Positions 10,139 to 19,141 of a DNA stretch of 64,000 bases are shown in pieces. The DNA is from Prolixibacteraceae bacterium (GTDB lineage Bacteria > Bacteroidota > Bacteroidia > Bacteroidales > Prolixibacteraceae). Both the position numbers and the translations under genes were made by a program. The stretch is taken from contig JARKOX010000128.1 of NCBI GenBank assembly GCA_029975525.1, positions 1-64,000 on the forward strand. Reading direction: 5' to 3'. Every line of letters starts with the position of its first letter. Position 1 is the first letter of the stretch. The notes below the pieces were generated by a model. That model searched no databases. It was not told the DNA's origin and saw only the letters and a program-made list of their open reading frames with translations.

Positions 10139-11125
10139 TCAGTCCGTAAAAATAGCAATTTCTTTCTCTCCTGCCGAGGAGACGAAACCACGGAACATCC
10201 CCGAAGTGTTGAAGGGCAGCACCACGTTACCGGCGGCATCCACCGCTACAAAACCACCGGTCCCGCCCAGGTTGGTCAGTTTTGCCATCACCCTGTCGGA
10301 GGCCTGTTGAAGGCTCATTTGCCGGTATTCCATCAGCGCGGCCACATCGCGGGCTACGGTCAGCCGGATGAAATATTCGCCATGGCCGGTGCACGAAACC
10401 GCACAGGTTTTGTTGTCGGCATAGGTGCCAGCCCCGATAATAGGCGAGTCGCCGATCCGCCCGTATTTTTTGCCGGTCATGCCCCCGGTGGAGGTGCCGG
10501 CGCACAGGTTCCCGTAGATGTCGACCGCCACACAGCCTACCGTACCGTGGTTGTCAGCTTCCTGCCGGCGGCGTTGCTGTTTCTGCAGTTTTTTCAGCGA
10601 TTCCTTGCGTTCGCGGGTAGAAAAATAGCGGTTCGGGACCAGCGTCAGTCCCTGTTCGCGGGCAAACTGAGTGGTTCCTTTTCCGCTCAGCAGCACATGT
10701 TCCGAGTGGTCCATCACGGCGCGGGCGGCAACAATCGGATTTTTAATCCGGGTAGCGCCGGCCACTGCCCCGGCTTTCAGCGTGGCGCCATCCATAATGG
10801 AGGCATCCAGCTCATTTTTTCCGCTGTGGGTAAAAACAGCGCCCCGCCCGGCGTTAAACAACGGGCAATCCTCCAGGTAGCTGATCACCGAAACCACTGC
10901 ATCGGCCGAAGTTCCGCCCTGTCGCAGCACCGAGTCGCCAAGGGTTAACGCCCGGTCCAGATGACGAAGATACTCCTGCTGCCGCCCGGCTGGCATGCGT
11001 TCTTTCGACAACACCCCCGCCCCGCCGTGAATAGCCAGCGTATATTTCTGCTGGGCAGCGGCTCCCATCGTACATAAAACCAGCAGGACACCCCCTATCC
11101 ATGCGGACAATTCTGATCTCTTCAT
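10139..11125 (-). CDS. Isoaspartyl peptidase / L-asparaginase (Ntn-hydrolase)
   Basis: This 328-residue type III asparaginase-family enzyme is made as a precursor that cleaves itself before the nucleophile threonine, here in DNHGTVGCVAVD. AIHGGAGVL near the N-terminus, GGMTGKKYGRIGDSPIIGAGTYAD (substrate loop) and CTGHGEYFIR are conserved. The first 24 residues (LLVLCTMGAAAQQ) form a signal peptide, so it should act in the periplasm on beta-aspartyl dipeptides or asparagine. It appears monocistronic. Confidence 0.92.
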   Translation of the reverse strand: MKRSELSAWIGGVLLVLCTMGAAAQQKYTLAIHGGAGVLSKERMPAGRQQEYLRHLDRALTLGDSVLRQGGTSADAVVSVISYLEDCPLFNAGRGAVFTHSGKNELDASIMDGATLKAGAVAGATRIKNPIVAARAVMDHSEHVLLSGKGTTQFAREQGLTLVPNRYFSTRERKESLKKLQKQQRRRQEADNHGTVGCVAVDIYGNLCAGTSTGGMTGKKYGRIGDSPIIGAGTYADNKTCAVSCTGHGEYFIRLTVARDVAALMEYRQMSLQQASDRVMAKLTNLGGTGGFVAVDAAGNVVLPFNTSGMFRGFVSSAGEKEIAIFTD

Positions 11126-11338
11126 GGCCTCAACTTTTTTGAACTGTTGAAATTAGGCTTTTCCCGCTAAAAAAGAGCGCCGCCCTGAAATAATTTGACC
11201 GGCTGCCTGCCCGGGTGATTCTGTTTAGATTATAGTTTAAAAACCCTGAACAAAAGGCAACACCTTTCGTTATATTGGATAAATTTTCAACAGGTTAAAT
11301 TCCTGTGTGATTAGCATTTTCACCTTTTACATCAAATC

Positions 11339-12217
11339 ATGAAAGAGACTGTTTACTCCATTAAAGATCTGGAACTGCTATCGGGGATTAAAGCACACAC
11401 CATCCGTATCTGGGAGAAGCGTTACGGGGTTTTTTCGCCCGACCGGACCGAAACCAACATCCGTTTGTACAGCGACAACGATCTGCGCAAACTACTCAAC
11501 ATCACCCTGCTCCTCAAACACGGGTTTCGTATCTCCACGATTTCGCAGTGGGACGAAGAAAAGGTCTGCGCCATGATTGTTTCGCTGGAGAAAAAGAGCG
11601 AAAAGAACCCCGATTACCTGGAGCGGCTCACCATATACATGATCAATTTTGACACCGTTGCCTTTTCCGGGCTCATCGACGAGATCATCCGGAAGCATGG
11701 ATTTGAGGAGGCGGTCAGCGATGTTTTTTTCCCGTTTTTCAACAAAATCGGGACCTACTGGCAGGTCGGCTCCATTTTTCCGGCGCAGGAGCATTACGTC
11801 TCCAATGTGTTCCGGCAGAAACTGATTGCCGAAATCGACCAGCTGGGGCCCGGAACCCCGCAACAGGAGACGATCCTTTTTTTCCTTCACGAAAAAGAGC
11901 AGCACGAGCTGAGCCTGCTCTTCTACAGCTACCTGGCCAAAAAACACGGCCTGCAGGTTTACTACCTGGGGCAGCGTGTGCCGTTTGACGACCTGAGAAA
12001 ACTGGGACACCTGCCGGCAATTAAATATCTTTTCACCGCCTTCATCAATTCGATTGAAGCCGACGAGCTGGAGGATTACCTGCGTGCCCTGAAGAACGCC
12101 TTCCCGGGCCGGAAATTTTTTCTGACCGGCCGGCAACTCCAACAGCACAATCCTCACCTGCCGCGAGGTTTTAAGGTGATTGAAACCTGGAAGGATTTCT
12201 GTAAATATTTCGGATAA
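11339..12217 (+). CDS. MerR-family regulator with CarH/LitR-like cobalamin-binding region
   Basis: This 292-residue protein has a MerR winged-helix DNA-binding domain at residues 5-72 (YSIKDLELLSGIKAHTIRIWEKRYG). A four-helix and Rossmann-like region follows. W141 is followed after nine residues by E151-H152, the Wx9EH motif of CarH adenosylcobalamin photoreceptors. A later EQHELS (E187-x-H189) matches the ExHxxG lower-ligand motif except that the final Gly is Ser. If these ligands work, the protein would be a B12-dependent light-responsive repressor. No carotenoid or photolyase gene is adjacent. The start follows a 213-bp intergenic region that could hold its operators. Confidence 0.8.
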   Translation: MKETVYSIKDLELLSGIKAHTIRIWEKRYGVFSPDRTETNIRLYSDNDLRKLLNITLLLKHGFRISTISQWDEEKVCAMIVSLEKKSEKNPDYLERLTIYMINFDTVAFSGLIDEIIRKHGFEEAVSDVFFPFFNKIGTYWQVGSIFPAQEHYVSNVFRQKLIAEIDQLGPGTPQQETILFFLHEKEQHELSLLFYSYLAKKHGLQVYYLGQRVPFDDLRKLGHLPAIKYLFTAFINSIEADELEDYLRALKNAFPGRKFFLTGRQLQQHNPHLPRGFKVIETWKDFCKYFG

Positions 12218-12235
12218 GATACCGCCGCTGGCAGA

Positions 12236-13018
12236 TCAGATAAAAAGAGTCCCGATACTGTAAGTAACCGCCGTGCCGCCAATCTGCACCCGGTCGCCGG
12301 CCAGGCGGCAAAAGAGCGAGCCGCCCCGTTGCGAAACCTGCCGGGCAACCAGCGCCTCTTTCCCGAGCCGTCGGGCCCAATACGGAATGAGCGCTGTGTG
12401 CGCCGAGCCGGTCACCGGATCTTCGGCAACTCCCACTGCCGGAGCAAAAAACCGGGAGACAAAATCGGCCTCCACCCCCGGCGCCGTCACAATAATACCC
12501 CGGTAGGGCAGTTTCCCCAGTCTGGCAAAATCAGGGGCCATCTTCTGAATCTCTTTTTCATCTTCAAAAACCACCATCAAATCTTCGCCTCCCCGCCAGC
12601 AGCCAAGCGGTTTTTGGCCAAGCGCCCGGGCCACTCCTTCCGGAATCTCCACCGGTTCCACGCAGGCCACCGGAAAGTCGAGAAAAAGCAGATGGCTTTC
12701 ACGGCTCACCGTCAGCAAGCCGCTGCGCGACTGAAACTGCAGTTTGCCGCCCTGAAAACCCAAATGGCTAAAAAGGACGTGCGCCGTTGCCAACGTAGCG
12801 TGTCCGCAAAGATTAACCTCGGTTTTCGGGGTAAACCAACGCAGGTGAAACCCCTCCTCTTCCGGAATAAAAAAGGCCGTCTCCGACAAGTTATTCTCCA
12901 TCGCAATATTTTGCAGGAGGTTGTCCGGAAGCCACTCCGTAAGCGGGATAACAGCAGCGGGATTTCCGCGGAAAAGGGTTCCCGCAAAAGCATCCACTTG
13001 AAAGATTGACAATTCCAT
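12236..13018 (-). CDS. PhzF family isomerase-like protein
   Basis: This 260-residue protein has the two-lobed PhzF/diaminopimelate-epimerase fold. FQVDAFAGTLFRGNPAAV at the N-terminus, NLSETAFF with the catalytic Glu at residue 46, and the LCGHATLATAHVL and EDPVTGSAHTAL motifs are all intact. Family members isomerise small metabolites, but only a few have known substrates. There are no phenazine genes nearby, so a role in phenazine synthesis is unlikely. It is convergent with the MerR gene, separated by 18 bp. Confidence 0.9.
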   Translation of the reverse strand: MELSIFQVDAFAGTLFRGNPAAVIPLTEWLPDNLLQNIAMENNLSETAFFIPEEEGFHLRWFTPKTEVNLCGHATLATAHVLFSHLGFQGGKLQFQSRSGLLTVSRESHLLFLDFPVACVEPVEIPEGVARALGQKPLGCWRGGEDLMVVFEDEKEIQKMAPDFARLGKLPYRGIIVTAPGVEADFVSRFFAPAVGVAEDPVTGSAHTALIPYWARRLGKEALVARQVSQRGGSLFCRLAGDRVQIGGTAVTYSIGTLFI

Positions 13019-13046
13019 TTTCTACAGATAATCTTTTTGACGACAG

Positions 13047-15464
13047 TTAAAAGTTGACAGACAGTTTCAGGTTTATTTTCCGGCCGGTGAGGTAGTTGGG
13101 AACGGCAAACATATCGCCGTAGCTGCTCGACACCCAAAAATAAGATATGGTATTGTTGATATTCAGCAGGTTAAATATTTCGAGGCTGATCCACATATCT
13201 TTGATCAGGCTGAGGTGGCGGTTTGACAGCGGATTGTTTTCGCTGACAAGCACCTTTGAAAAGCCCAGGTCAACCCGTCGGTAGGGTGGCATCCGGAACA
13301 CATCCTGCCACCGTTCGGAGTTGGGCGGGCCGGCTGGCAGCCGGGCCCCGTAAAAGGCGCCCAGGTGCATTTTGTAGGTGGGATTGCCCGGCAGGTAATC
13401 CTGAAAAAAGAGGCTGAAGTTCATCCACTGGTCGGTGGGGCGCGGAATGTAACCATGCCCGTCGTTGAGCACATCTTCTTTGGTTTGCATAAACGACAGG
13501 CTGGCCCACGACTGGATCCCGCTCACAAATTCGCCGTTGATCTTCATATCAAGGCCGGTGGCGTAACCTTTCGATTCCTGGTCGGAAAGATAGCGGATCC
13601 GCACATTGTCGACCTGGTAAGGCACCAGACGGGTCATGTGTTTGTAGTAGGCTTCCGAAGTAAAGCGAAAAGGACGGTTCCAGGCGGTGAAAATGTAATC
13701 GGTGCCGGCCACCACCTGAAACGAACGCTGTGCCCGGGCATGGTAATTGATTTCGCCCGAGCGGTTGCGCAGCTCCTTGAAAAACGGCGGCTGGTGGTAC
13801 ATCCCCAACGAGAGTTTAAAGGCCATATTTTGCTCCCACTCCGGAAAATAGCTCAGGTTCACCCGCGGACTGATCACCAGTTCCCGGTTAAAATCCCAGT
13901 AGTGCGCGCGGATTCCGCCGGTCAGGTAGAGATCGCCGCGGCTGGACAAAACCTGCCAGGTATCCTGCAGGTAGCCGGTAATCCGGTTGGTCGAAAGTTT
14001 GGCTTTTCCGTTGGCCGTGTACCAGAGCCGCACCTCGCTGTCGGAATAGGGCAGCGAATAGCCGGTTGAGTCGCGGTAGATCCATTCGTTGATGCGGTCG
14101 TCGATATTTTCGTGCTGCAACTGGATGCCCCAGTTCAGCAGGTGGTTTTCCGAGTTCCAGGCGCCGCGGTGGGCGATGCTCGTCACCTTTGCCTTCAGGT
14201 AGTTGCGGGCATGATTCAGAAAGGTCCCTACCCCCAGGTTCAAAACGCTGTCGCCAAACTCTTCCGACGACATATTACGCTCCAGCTCATTCAGGTAGTA
14301 CTGTCCCATGATGTCGTAAGTCTCTTTTTCTGAGGCATAATAAGCCGAAGCGATAAACTTCAGGTTCAGGTTTGAATTGGGATGGTAATTGGCGCTCAGG
14401 GCGCCGAGGTAAGTTGAAAAGTCGTCCACTTCGTTGCCGTCAAAATAGATTTTGGTGTTGAGCGGGGTGGTCCAGGTTCCGAAGGTGGTTTCGCGGGTTT
14501 GTGGGACAAAATGGTAACGGTTTTGGGCAATATTTCCCAGGAAAGAGAGGTCGAATTTTCCGGAAGGCTGCCAAGTGATAAACGACTGCAGGTCCACAAA
14601 GCGGGGATCGTACTCCCCTTTTTCGTCGAGGCTGCCCAGCAGGTAACGGTTGGTTTTATAACGAATTCCGGTGATATGCGACAATTTGCCTTTCAACGCC
14701 AGGTCTTCCACATGGGCCGTAACTCCCAGCAGGCTGGCCGAAGCCGATCCCCGGAGCTCGGTCGGACGCCGGTATTTGATATCGAGTACGCTCGACATCT
14801 TGTCGCCATATTTGGCGCTAAATCCGCCGGCGGAAAATTCGATCGACGAAACCAGGTCGCTGTTGACAAAGCTGAGCCCCTCCTGCTGGCCTGAACGGAT
14901 CAGAAACGGGCGGTAAATCTCAATGTCGTTCACATACACCAGGTTTTCGTCGAAATTGCCGCCCCGCACCGAATATTGCGAGCTGAGTTCGTTATTCGAC
15001 GAAACCCCCGGCAGGGTTTTGATCAGCGCCTCTACCCCACCCGACGAAGCTCCCGGCAGCGAGCTGACCAGCTTCGGGTCGATACGCACAGCGGTGCCGC
15101 CGTTTTTGCGGGTTTCGGTCACCTGCACCTCGGCCAGTTTCTGGTCGGTAGTCGCCAGCACCACGTTGAAGGAGATCCGCTCTTCGGGGCCGGCATTGAA
15201 CCTCTTTTCGACAGGGGCGTAACCAACCGAAGAAAAAACCACCGTTATTTCGCGCCGCGCCGGAATACGCAGCAGGTATTCGCCTTTGCGGTTGGTGACG
15301 GTTCCCACGGGAAAATCGCGCAGCGAAACGCTGACCAGCTCAAGCGGACTGCCGTCTTCACCGGTTACTTTACCGCTGAGGGTGGCGTTGTTGCTCTGGC
15401 CGGCCGCTCTCATCCCGGCGCCCCACATCAAAAAAAACAGAAATAAGGTAAAGGCTTTTTTCAC
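13047..15464 (-). CDS. TonB-dependent receptor with N-terminal carboxypeptidase-regulatory-like domain
   Basis: This outer-membrane beta-barrel takes up a ligand with TonB energy. After a signal peptide (KKAFTLFLFFLMWGAG) comes a CarboxypepD_reg-like domain (TLSGKVTGEDGSPLELVSV), a plug (GVEALIKTLPGVSSNNELSSQYSVRGGNFDENLVYVND) and a barrel ending in an aromatic residue (NLKLSVNF). No SusD partner follows, so it is not a SusC pair; ligands could be metal chelates or peptides. The ORF track uses ATG 15530, but the signal peptide begins at a Val codon. I prefer GTG 15464 (805 aa); the longer start cannot be excluded. Confidence 0.88.
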   Translation of the reverse strand: MKKAFTLFLFFLMWGAGMRAAGQSNNATLSGKVTGEDGSPLELVSVSLRDFPVGTVTNRKGEYLLRIPARREITVVFSSVGYAPVEKRFNAGPEERISFNVVLATTDQKLAEVQVTETRKNGGTAVRIDPKLVSSLPGASSGGVEALIKTLPGVSSNNELSSQYSVRGGNFDENLVYVNDIEIYRPFLIRSGQQEGLSFVNSDLVSSIEFSAGGFSAKYGDKMSSVLDIKYRRPTELRGSASASLLGVTAHVEDLALKGKLSHITGIRYKTNRYLLGSLDEKGEYDPRFVDLQSFITWQPSGKFDLSFLGNIAQNRYHFVPQTRETTFGTWTTPLNTKIYFDGNEVDDFSTYLGALSANYHPNSNLNLKFIASAYYASEKETYDIMGQYYLNELERNMSSEEFGDSVLNLGVGTFLNHARNYLKAKVTSIAHRGAWNSENHLLNWGIQLQHENIDDRINEWIYRDSTGYSLPYSDSEVRLWYTANGKAKLSTNRITGYLQDTWQVLSSRGDLYLTGGIRAHYWDFNRELVISPRVNLSYFPEWEQNMAFKLSLGMYHQPPFFKELRNRSGEINYHARAQRSFQVVAGTDYIFTAWNRPFRFTSEAYYKHMTRLVPYQVDNVRIRYLSDQESKGYATGLDMKINGEFVSGIQSWASLSFMQTKEDVLNDGHGYIPRPTDQWMNFSLFFQDYLPGNPTYKMHLGAFYGARLPAGPPNSERWQDVFRMPPYRRVDLGFSKVLVSENNPLSNRHLSLIKDMWISLEIFNLLNINNTISYFWVSSSYGDMFAVPNYLTGRKINLKLSVNF

Positions 15465-15755
15465 CTGTTTGCTTTTTAGAAAATTACTGAATCTCCCTTC
15501 CGCCTCCGTGCAATCCTGTCCAACGGTCAACGTTGTGACAGTGAGCCGGCGGCGCAGGCGTTCACCTGTTGTTTACGGAAGCTCCCCACTTCGCCGGCGC
15601 AAATCTAAAAACACCTCTTCAATAAACCATTATTCCGGCCATATATTGTTCATACAGCAGGGAAAATCACCGCAGCAGGTTGTTTTTCTGCGGTTTTTAA
15701 TGTAAAATCAAACTTTGAAAAAAATCAAATCATCAATAAACTTAACACTGAAATT

Positions 15756-16619
15756 ATGAGGAAACATTGCCTGTCCGTCCTGTTTTTGTTTCTGCCGGCC
15801 CTGCTTTGGGCCCAGTCAGGAAAAGTGTTCGACAACCTGTCGCTGAGCAGTAAAATCCTGCAATCGGAACGCAAATTTGCCATCTACCTTCCTCCCGATT
15901 ATGAAAGTTCGCAGCGCAGTTACCCGGTTTTATACCTGCTGCACGGCGCCGGCGACGACCAGACCGGCTGGGTGCAGTTCGGCGAGGTGTTGCATATCGC
16001 CGATAACGCCATCCGCCAGGGAACTGCCACGCCCATGATTATCGTGATGCCGGATGCCAACACCGGACGCCGCGGCTATTTTAACGACATGAAAGGGGAA
16101 TGGCGGTACGAAGATTTTTTCTTTGAAGAGTTGATGCCTTACGTGGAACAGACTTTCCGCATTAAAAAAGAGAAACGTTACCGGGCAGTGGCAGGCCTTT
16201 CGATGGGCGGCGAAGGAACTTTTGTTTATGCCCTGCGCCACCCCGAACTCTTTTCATCGGCCTGTCCGCTGAGCGCCGCCACCGGCCCGCTCTCGATGGA
16301 CGACATGAAGAATTACCTGCAGCGGCGCGGACTTGCCGATGCTTCGCCTGCCGAAATGGAAGCGTACTACAAACGGCACAGCGTGCTGGAACTGATCAGC
16401 GCCATGCCCAATGACCAGAAGAGGGCTGTCCGTTGGTATATCGACTGCGGCGACGACGACTTTTTGTATGAAGGAAATTCACTGGTTCACATTGCCATGC
16501 GCAAGAAGGAGATCCCGCATGAGTTCCGCATCCGCGACGGCGGCCACACCTGGAGCTACTGGCGCACGTCGCTGCCGGCCGTCCTCTCCTTTGTGTCAGA
16601 TGCTTTCCATCAATACTGA
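15756..16619 (+). CDS. Exported alpha/beta-hydrolase esterase (CE1/esterase D-like)
   Basis: This 287-residue protein has a signal peptide (LSVLFLFLPALLWAQ) and the esterase D/CE1 fold. VLYLLHGAGDDQTGW forms the oxyanion region, the nucleophile Ser149 is in GLSMGGEGT, an Asp lies in YIDCGDDDFLYEG, and the catalytic His is in DGGHTWSYW. The family includes feruloyl and acetyl-xylan esterases and S-formylglutathione hydrolases. Secretion and the neighbouring GH95 fucosidase suggest removal of acyl groups from plant or algal glycans, but that is inference. A hairpin plus T-run (15670-15698) in its leader might be an attenuator. Confidence 0.88.
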   Translation: MRKHCLSVLFLFLPALLWAQSGKVFDNLSLSSKILQSERKFAIYLPPDYESSQRSYPVLYLLHGAGDDQTGWVQFGEVLHIADNAIRQGTATPMIIVMPDANTGRRGYFNDMKGEWRYEDFFFEELMPYVEQTFRIKKEKRYRAVAGLSMGGEGTFVYALRHPELFSSACPLSAATGPLSMDDMKNYLQRRGLADASPAEMEAYYKRHSVLELISAMPNDQKRAVRWYIDCGDDDFLYEGNSLVHIAMRKKEIPHEFRIRDGGHTWSYWRTSLPAVLSFVSDAFHQY

Positions 16620-16641
16620 TTGTTATCCCCCCGGATAAACC

Positions 16642-16675
16642 AAAAGGCTGTTCGCACAAATCCGAACAGCCTTTT
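16642..16675. terminator. Bidirectional rho-independent terminator
   Basis: AAAAGGCTGTTCG and CGAACAGCCTTTT form a near-perfect 13-pair stem with an 8-base loop between the converging esterase and GH95 genes. Confidence 0.88.
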
Positions 16676-16705
16676 GTCTTTCCTACCGGAACCAGCTCCA
16701 ACGTA

Positions 16706-19027
16706 TTAAATCTGCTGCAGCTCTCCGTTGAGGATCATTTCACGATTTGCCGGCAGTTCAAACTCCCTGACCTTTCCGTTGTAAAATATTTTCAGCGGTT
16801 TACCCAGCAGCGATTTGACTTTTGTCTTCACCAGCCGTCCATTTTCCCAATAAAGGTCCACTTCGAAGCCGCCGCGGGCACGCAAGCCGGTGATTTTTCC
16901 CGACGGCCAGCCCGGAGGCAGCGCCGGCAGCAGCTGTAGCACCTGGTTGTGACTTTGCAGAAGGGCTTCGGCAATTCCGGCAGTGGCGCCGAAATTTCCA
17001 TCAATCTGGAAAGGCGGATGGTTGTCGAACAGGTTGGGCAGCGTCGATTTGGCCAGCAACGCCTGGAAGTTCTCTTCCACTTTGGCGCCATCTTTCAGCC
17101 GTGCAAAAAAGTTGATGATCCAGGCGCGACTCCAGCCGGTGTGCCCGCCTCCGTGCGACAGGCGGTAGTCGATCACCTTCCGGGATGCTTCCATCCATTT
17201 CGGATCGGCCGGGTTGGTGAACTCCTCGCCCGGGTGCAGGGCATACAAATGCGAAATGTGGCGGTGTCCCGGCTCCCATTCGGGCAACTCCTCCGACCAC
17301 TCCAGAATCCGGCTGTCGGAGCCGATTTGCGAAGGCGTCAGCTGCGTCAGCAGGGTCCGCAGGGTATCGGAAAAGGCCTGGTCCTGCCCGGTAATTTCGC
17401 TGGTACGGATACAATTATTAAAAAGCTCCCGGATGATCTGGTGGTCCATTGCCGGCCCCATACAAACCGTCCCGCGTTTGCCGGTTTTGGTGATAAAACC
17501 GTTTTCGGGCGAGATACTCGGACCGGAGACCAGCAATCCGGTTTCCGGATTTGGGGTCAGATAATCGACAAAGAAGAGCGCCGCCTCTTTTAAAACGGGA
17601 TACGCTCTTTTTTCCAGGAAAACCGTGTCGCCGGTGTATTCAAAATGTTCCCAGAAATGGTCGGAACACCAGGCGGCGCCCAGGGGCCACAATCCCCAGC
17701 CGGTGCGACCAATCACGTCGGTAAATTTCCAGGCGTCGGTGGTGTGGTGGGCGGTAAACCCCCGGCATCCGTAAGTTTCACGGGCGGTTTTCTGTCCGGA
17801 GGGGACCAGCTTCTCCACAAAATCGAAAAAGGGCTGGTGCAGCTCCGAAAGGTTGGTAACCTCGGCCGGCCAGTAGTTCATCTGGATATTGATATTGATG
17901 TGGTAGTCGGCATTCCACGGCGGCGCCAGCGTGCCGTCCCAGATTCCCTGCAGGTTGGCAGGCAGTCCGCCCGGTCGCGAGGAGCTGATGAGCAGGTAGC
18001 GTCCAAACTGAAAGTAGAGCTCGGCCAGGTGCGTGTCGGCGCCCCCGGCTTTGACCTGTTCGAGACGCTGGTCGGTCGGGAGATTGAGTGTGTCGGGACC
18101 GCCAATTGCCAGTTCCACCCGTTTAAAGAGGGAGCGGTAGTCCTGTTCGTGGGCCTGTTTCAGCTTGTTGAATCCCAGTGTGGCGGCGCGGGAGAGGTCG
18201 TCACCGGCTTTCAACACCGGGTCGTCGCCCCAGTAATCGGTTCTTCCGGCCACCAGCAGTAAAACTTCGTCGGCATCCTTCACAATCAGCGAGGTGTCGG
18301 CAGCGACCCTGGTTCCGCCTTTTGCCACCATTTGCACCATCCCCGAAAAGTAGGTGCCCATTCCCTGGCATTCGGCAAAGCCGTACATCTCAAGCCGGTT
18401 GTCGTTTACCTCAACCGCCTCGGCATCGCCCGGACGGTTCAGCCAGGTTTCCAGTGATATTTTATTTTTTTCGGAAGCCGAAATACGGATGGCCAGCACC
18501 TGGTCGGGGAAGGAGGAGAAAACTTCGCGGGTGTAGGTTACGCCCGCTTTGGTGAACGAGGTGGTGGCCACGGCACGGTTCAGATCGAGGCTGCGCCGGT
18601 AGTTTTCAGCGCCCTCCATCCCGTCCATCCGGATAAAAAGATCGCCCAGCGTTTGGTAGGTATGCATACCGCCGTCGAGGTGCAGTCCCATGATCTTTTC
18701 CTGGGCCATCTTCTCGGCCTCTTCATATTTCTTTTCAAAAAGCAGCTGGCGCACTTTGCCAAGATGCTGCAAGGCCTCGGGGTTGGCGCGCGGAATCGGG
18801 CCACCCGACCAGAGCGACTCTTCATTCAACTGGATTCGCTCCTGTTCCACGCCGCCAAAAACCATCGCTCCCAGCCGGCCATTTCCCACCGGCAGCGCTT
18901 CGACCCACCGGGTGGCCGGCTGGCGGTACCAGAGTTCAAGGGCGCGTTCGGTTTTTCCGGAATCGGGCTGACAGGAGAAAAAAGTTATGACTGCTAAAAA
19001 GCTTAGAAAAAAAGTTCGGTTATTCAT
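16706..19027 (-). CDS. GH95 family alpha-L-fucosidase, lipoprotein
   Basis: This 773-residue glycoside hydrolase removes alpha-1,2-linked fucose (some GH95 members take galactose). The N-terminal beta domain starts LELWYRQPATRWVEALPVGNGRLGAMVFGG. The helical barrel contains INIQMNYWPAEVTNLSEL, which carries the conserved asparagines, then GPSISPENGF, WEPGHRHISHLYALHPG, and HTGWSRAWIINFFARL with FQIDGNFGATAGIAEALL. The N-terminus FFLSFLAVITFFSCQPD is a lipoprotein signal, so the enzyme is envelope-anchored. A FucP transporter lies 2.8 kb further on the same strand, with unrelated genes between. Confidence 0.93.
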   Translation of the reverse strand: MNNRTFFLSFLAVITFFSCQPDSGKTERALELWYRQPATRWVEALPVGNGRLGAMVFGGVEQERIQLNEESLWSGGPIPRANPEALQHLGKVRQLLFEKKYEEAEKMAQEKIMGLHLDGGMHTYQTLGDLFIRMDGMEGAENYRRSLDLNRAVATTSFTKAGVTYTREVFSSFPDQVLAIRISASEKNKISLETWLNRPGDAEAVEVNDNRLEMYGFAECQGMGTYFSGMVQMVAKGGTRVAADTSLIVKDADEVLLLVAGRTDYWGDDPVLKAGDDLSRAATLGFNKLKQAHEQDYRSLFKRVELAIGGPDTLNLPTDQRLEQVKAGGADTHLAELYFQFGRYLLISSSRPGGLPANLQGIWDGTLAPPWNADYHININIQMNYWPAEVTNLSELHQPFFDFVEKLVPSGQKTARETYGCRGFTAHHTTDAWKFTDVIGRTGWGLWPLGAAWCSDHFWEHFEYTGDTVFLEKRAYPVLKEAALFFVDYLTPNPETGLLVSGPSISPENGFITKTGKRGTVCMGPAMDHQIIRELFNNCIRTSEITGQDQAFSDTLRTLLTQLTPSQIGSDSRILEWSEELPEWEPGHRHISHLYALHPGEEFTNPADPKWMEASRKVIDYRLSHGGGHTGWSRAWIINFFARLKDGAKVEENFQALLAKSTLPNLFDNHPPFQIDGNFGATAGIAEALLQSHNQVLQLLPALPPGWPSGKITGLRARGGFEVDLYWENGRLVKTKVKSLLGKPLKIFYNGKVREFELPANREMILNGELQQI

Positions 19028-19141
19028 ATAAGTTCAGATTCAATTTCACGGGTTAAAATAACCAATCTGTTCCGGATGAAAAAGAAATCGGCCGGAAAAA
19101 AAGCTAAGGCTGAGCGGCCGGCTGACGCCAGCCAGAAGCGG

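Noticed and set aside
15670-15698. CCGCAG/CTGCGG hairpin with T-run between divergent TonB receptor and esterase genes
   Set aside because: No gene ends there on the plus strand; it could be an attenuator, but the six-pair stem is too weak to claim as a terminator.
19085-19136. Inverted repeats GGCTGGCGTCAGCC and GCTCAGCCTTAGC after the RluA gene
   Set aside because: The stems are short and mismatched next to the T-run, so I could not support a terminator.
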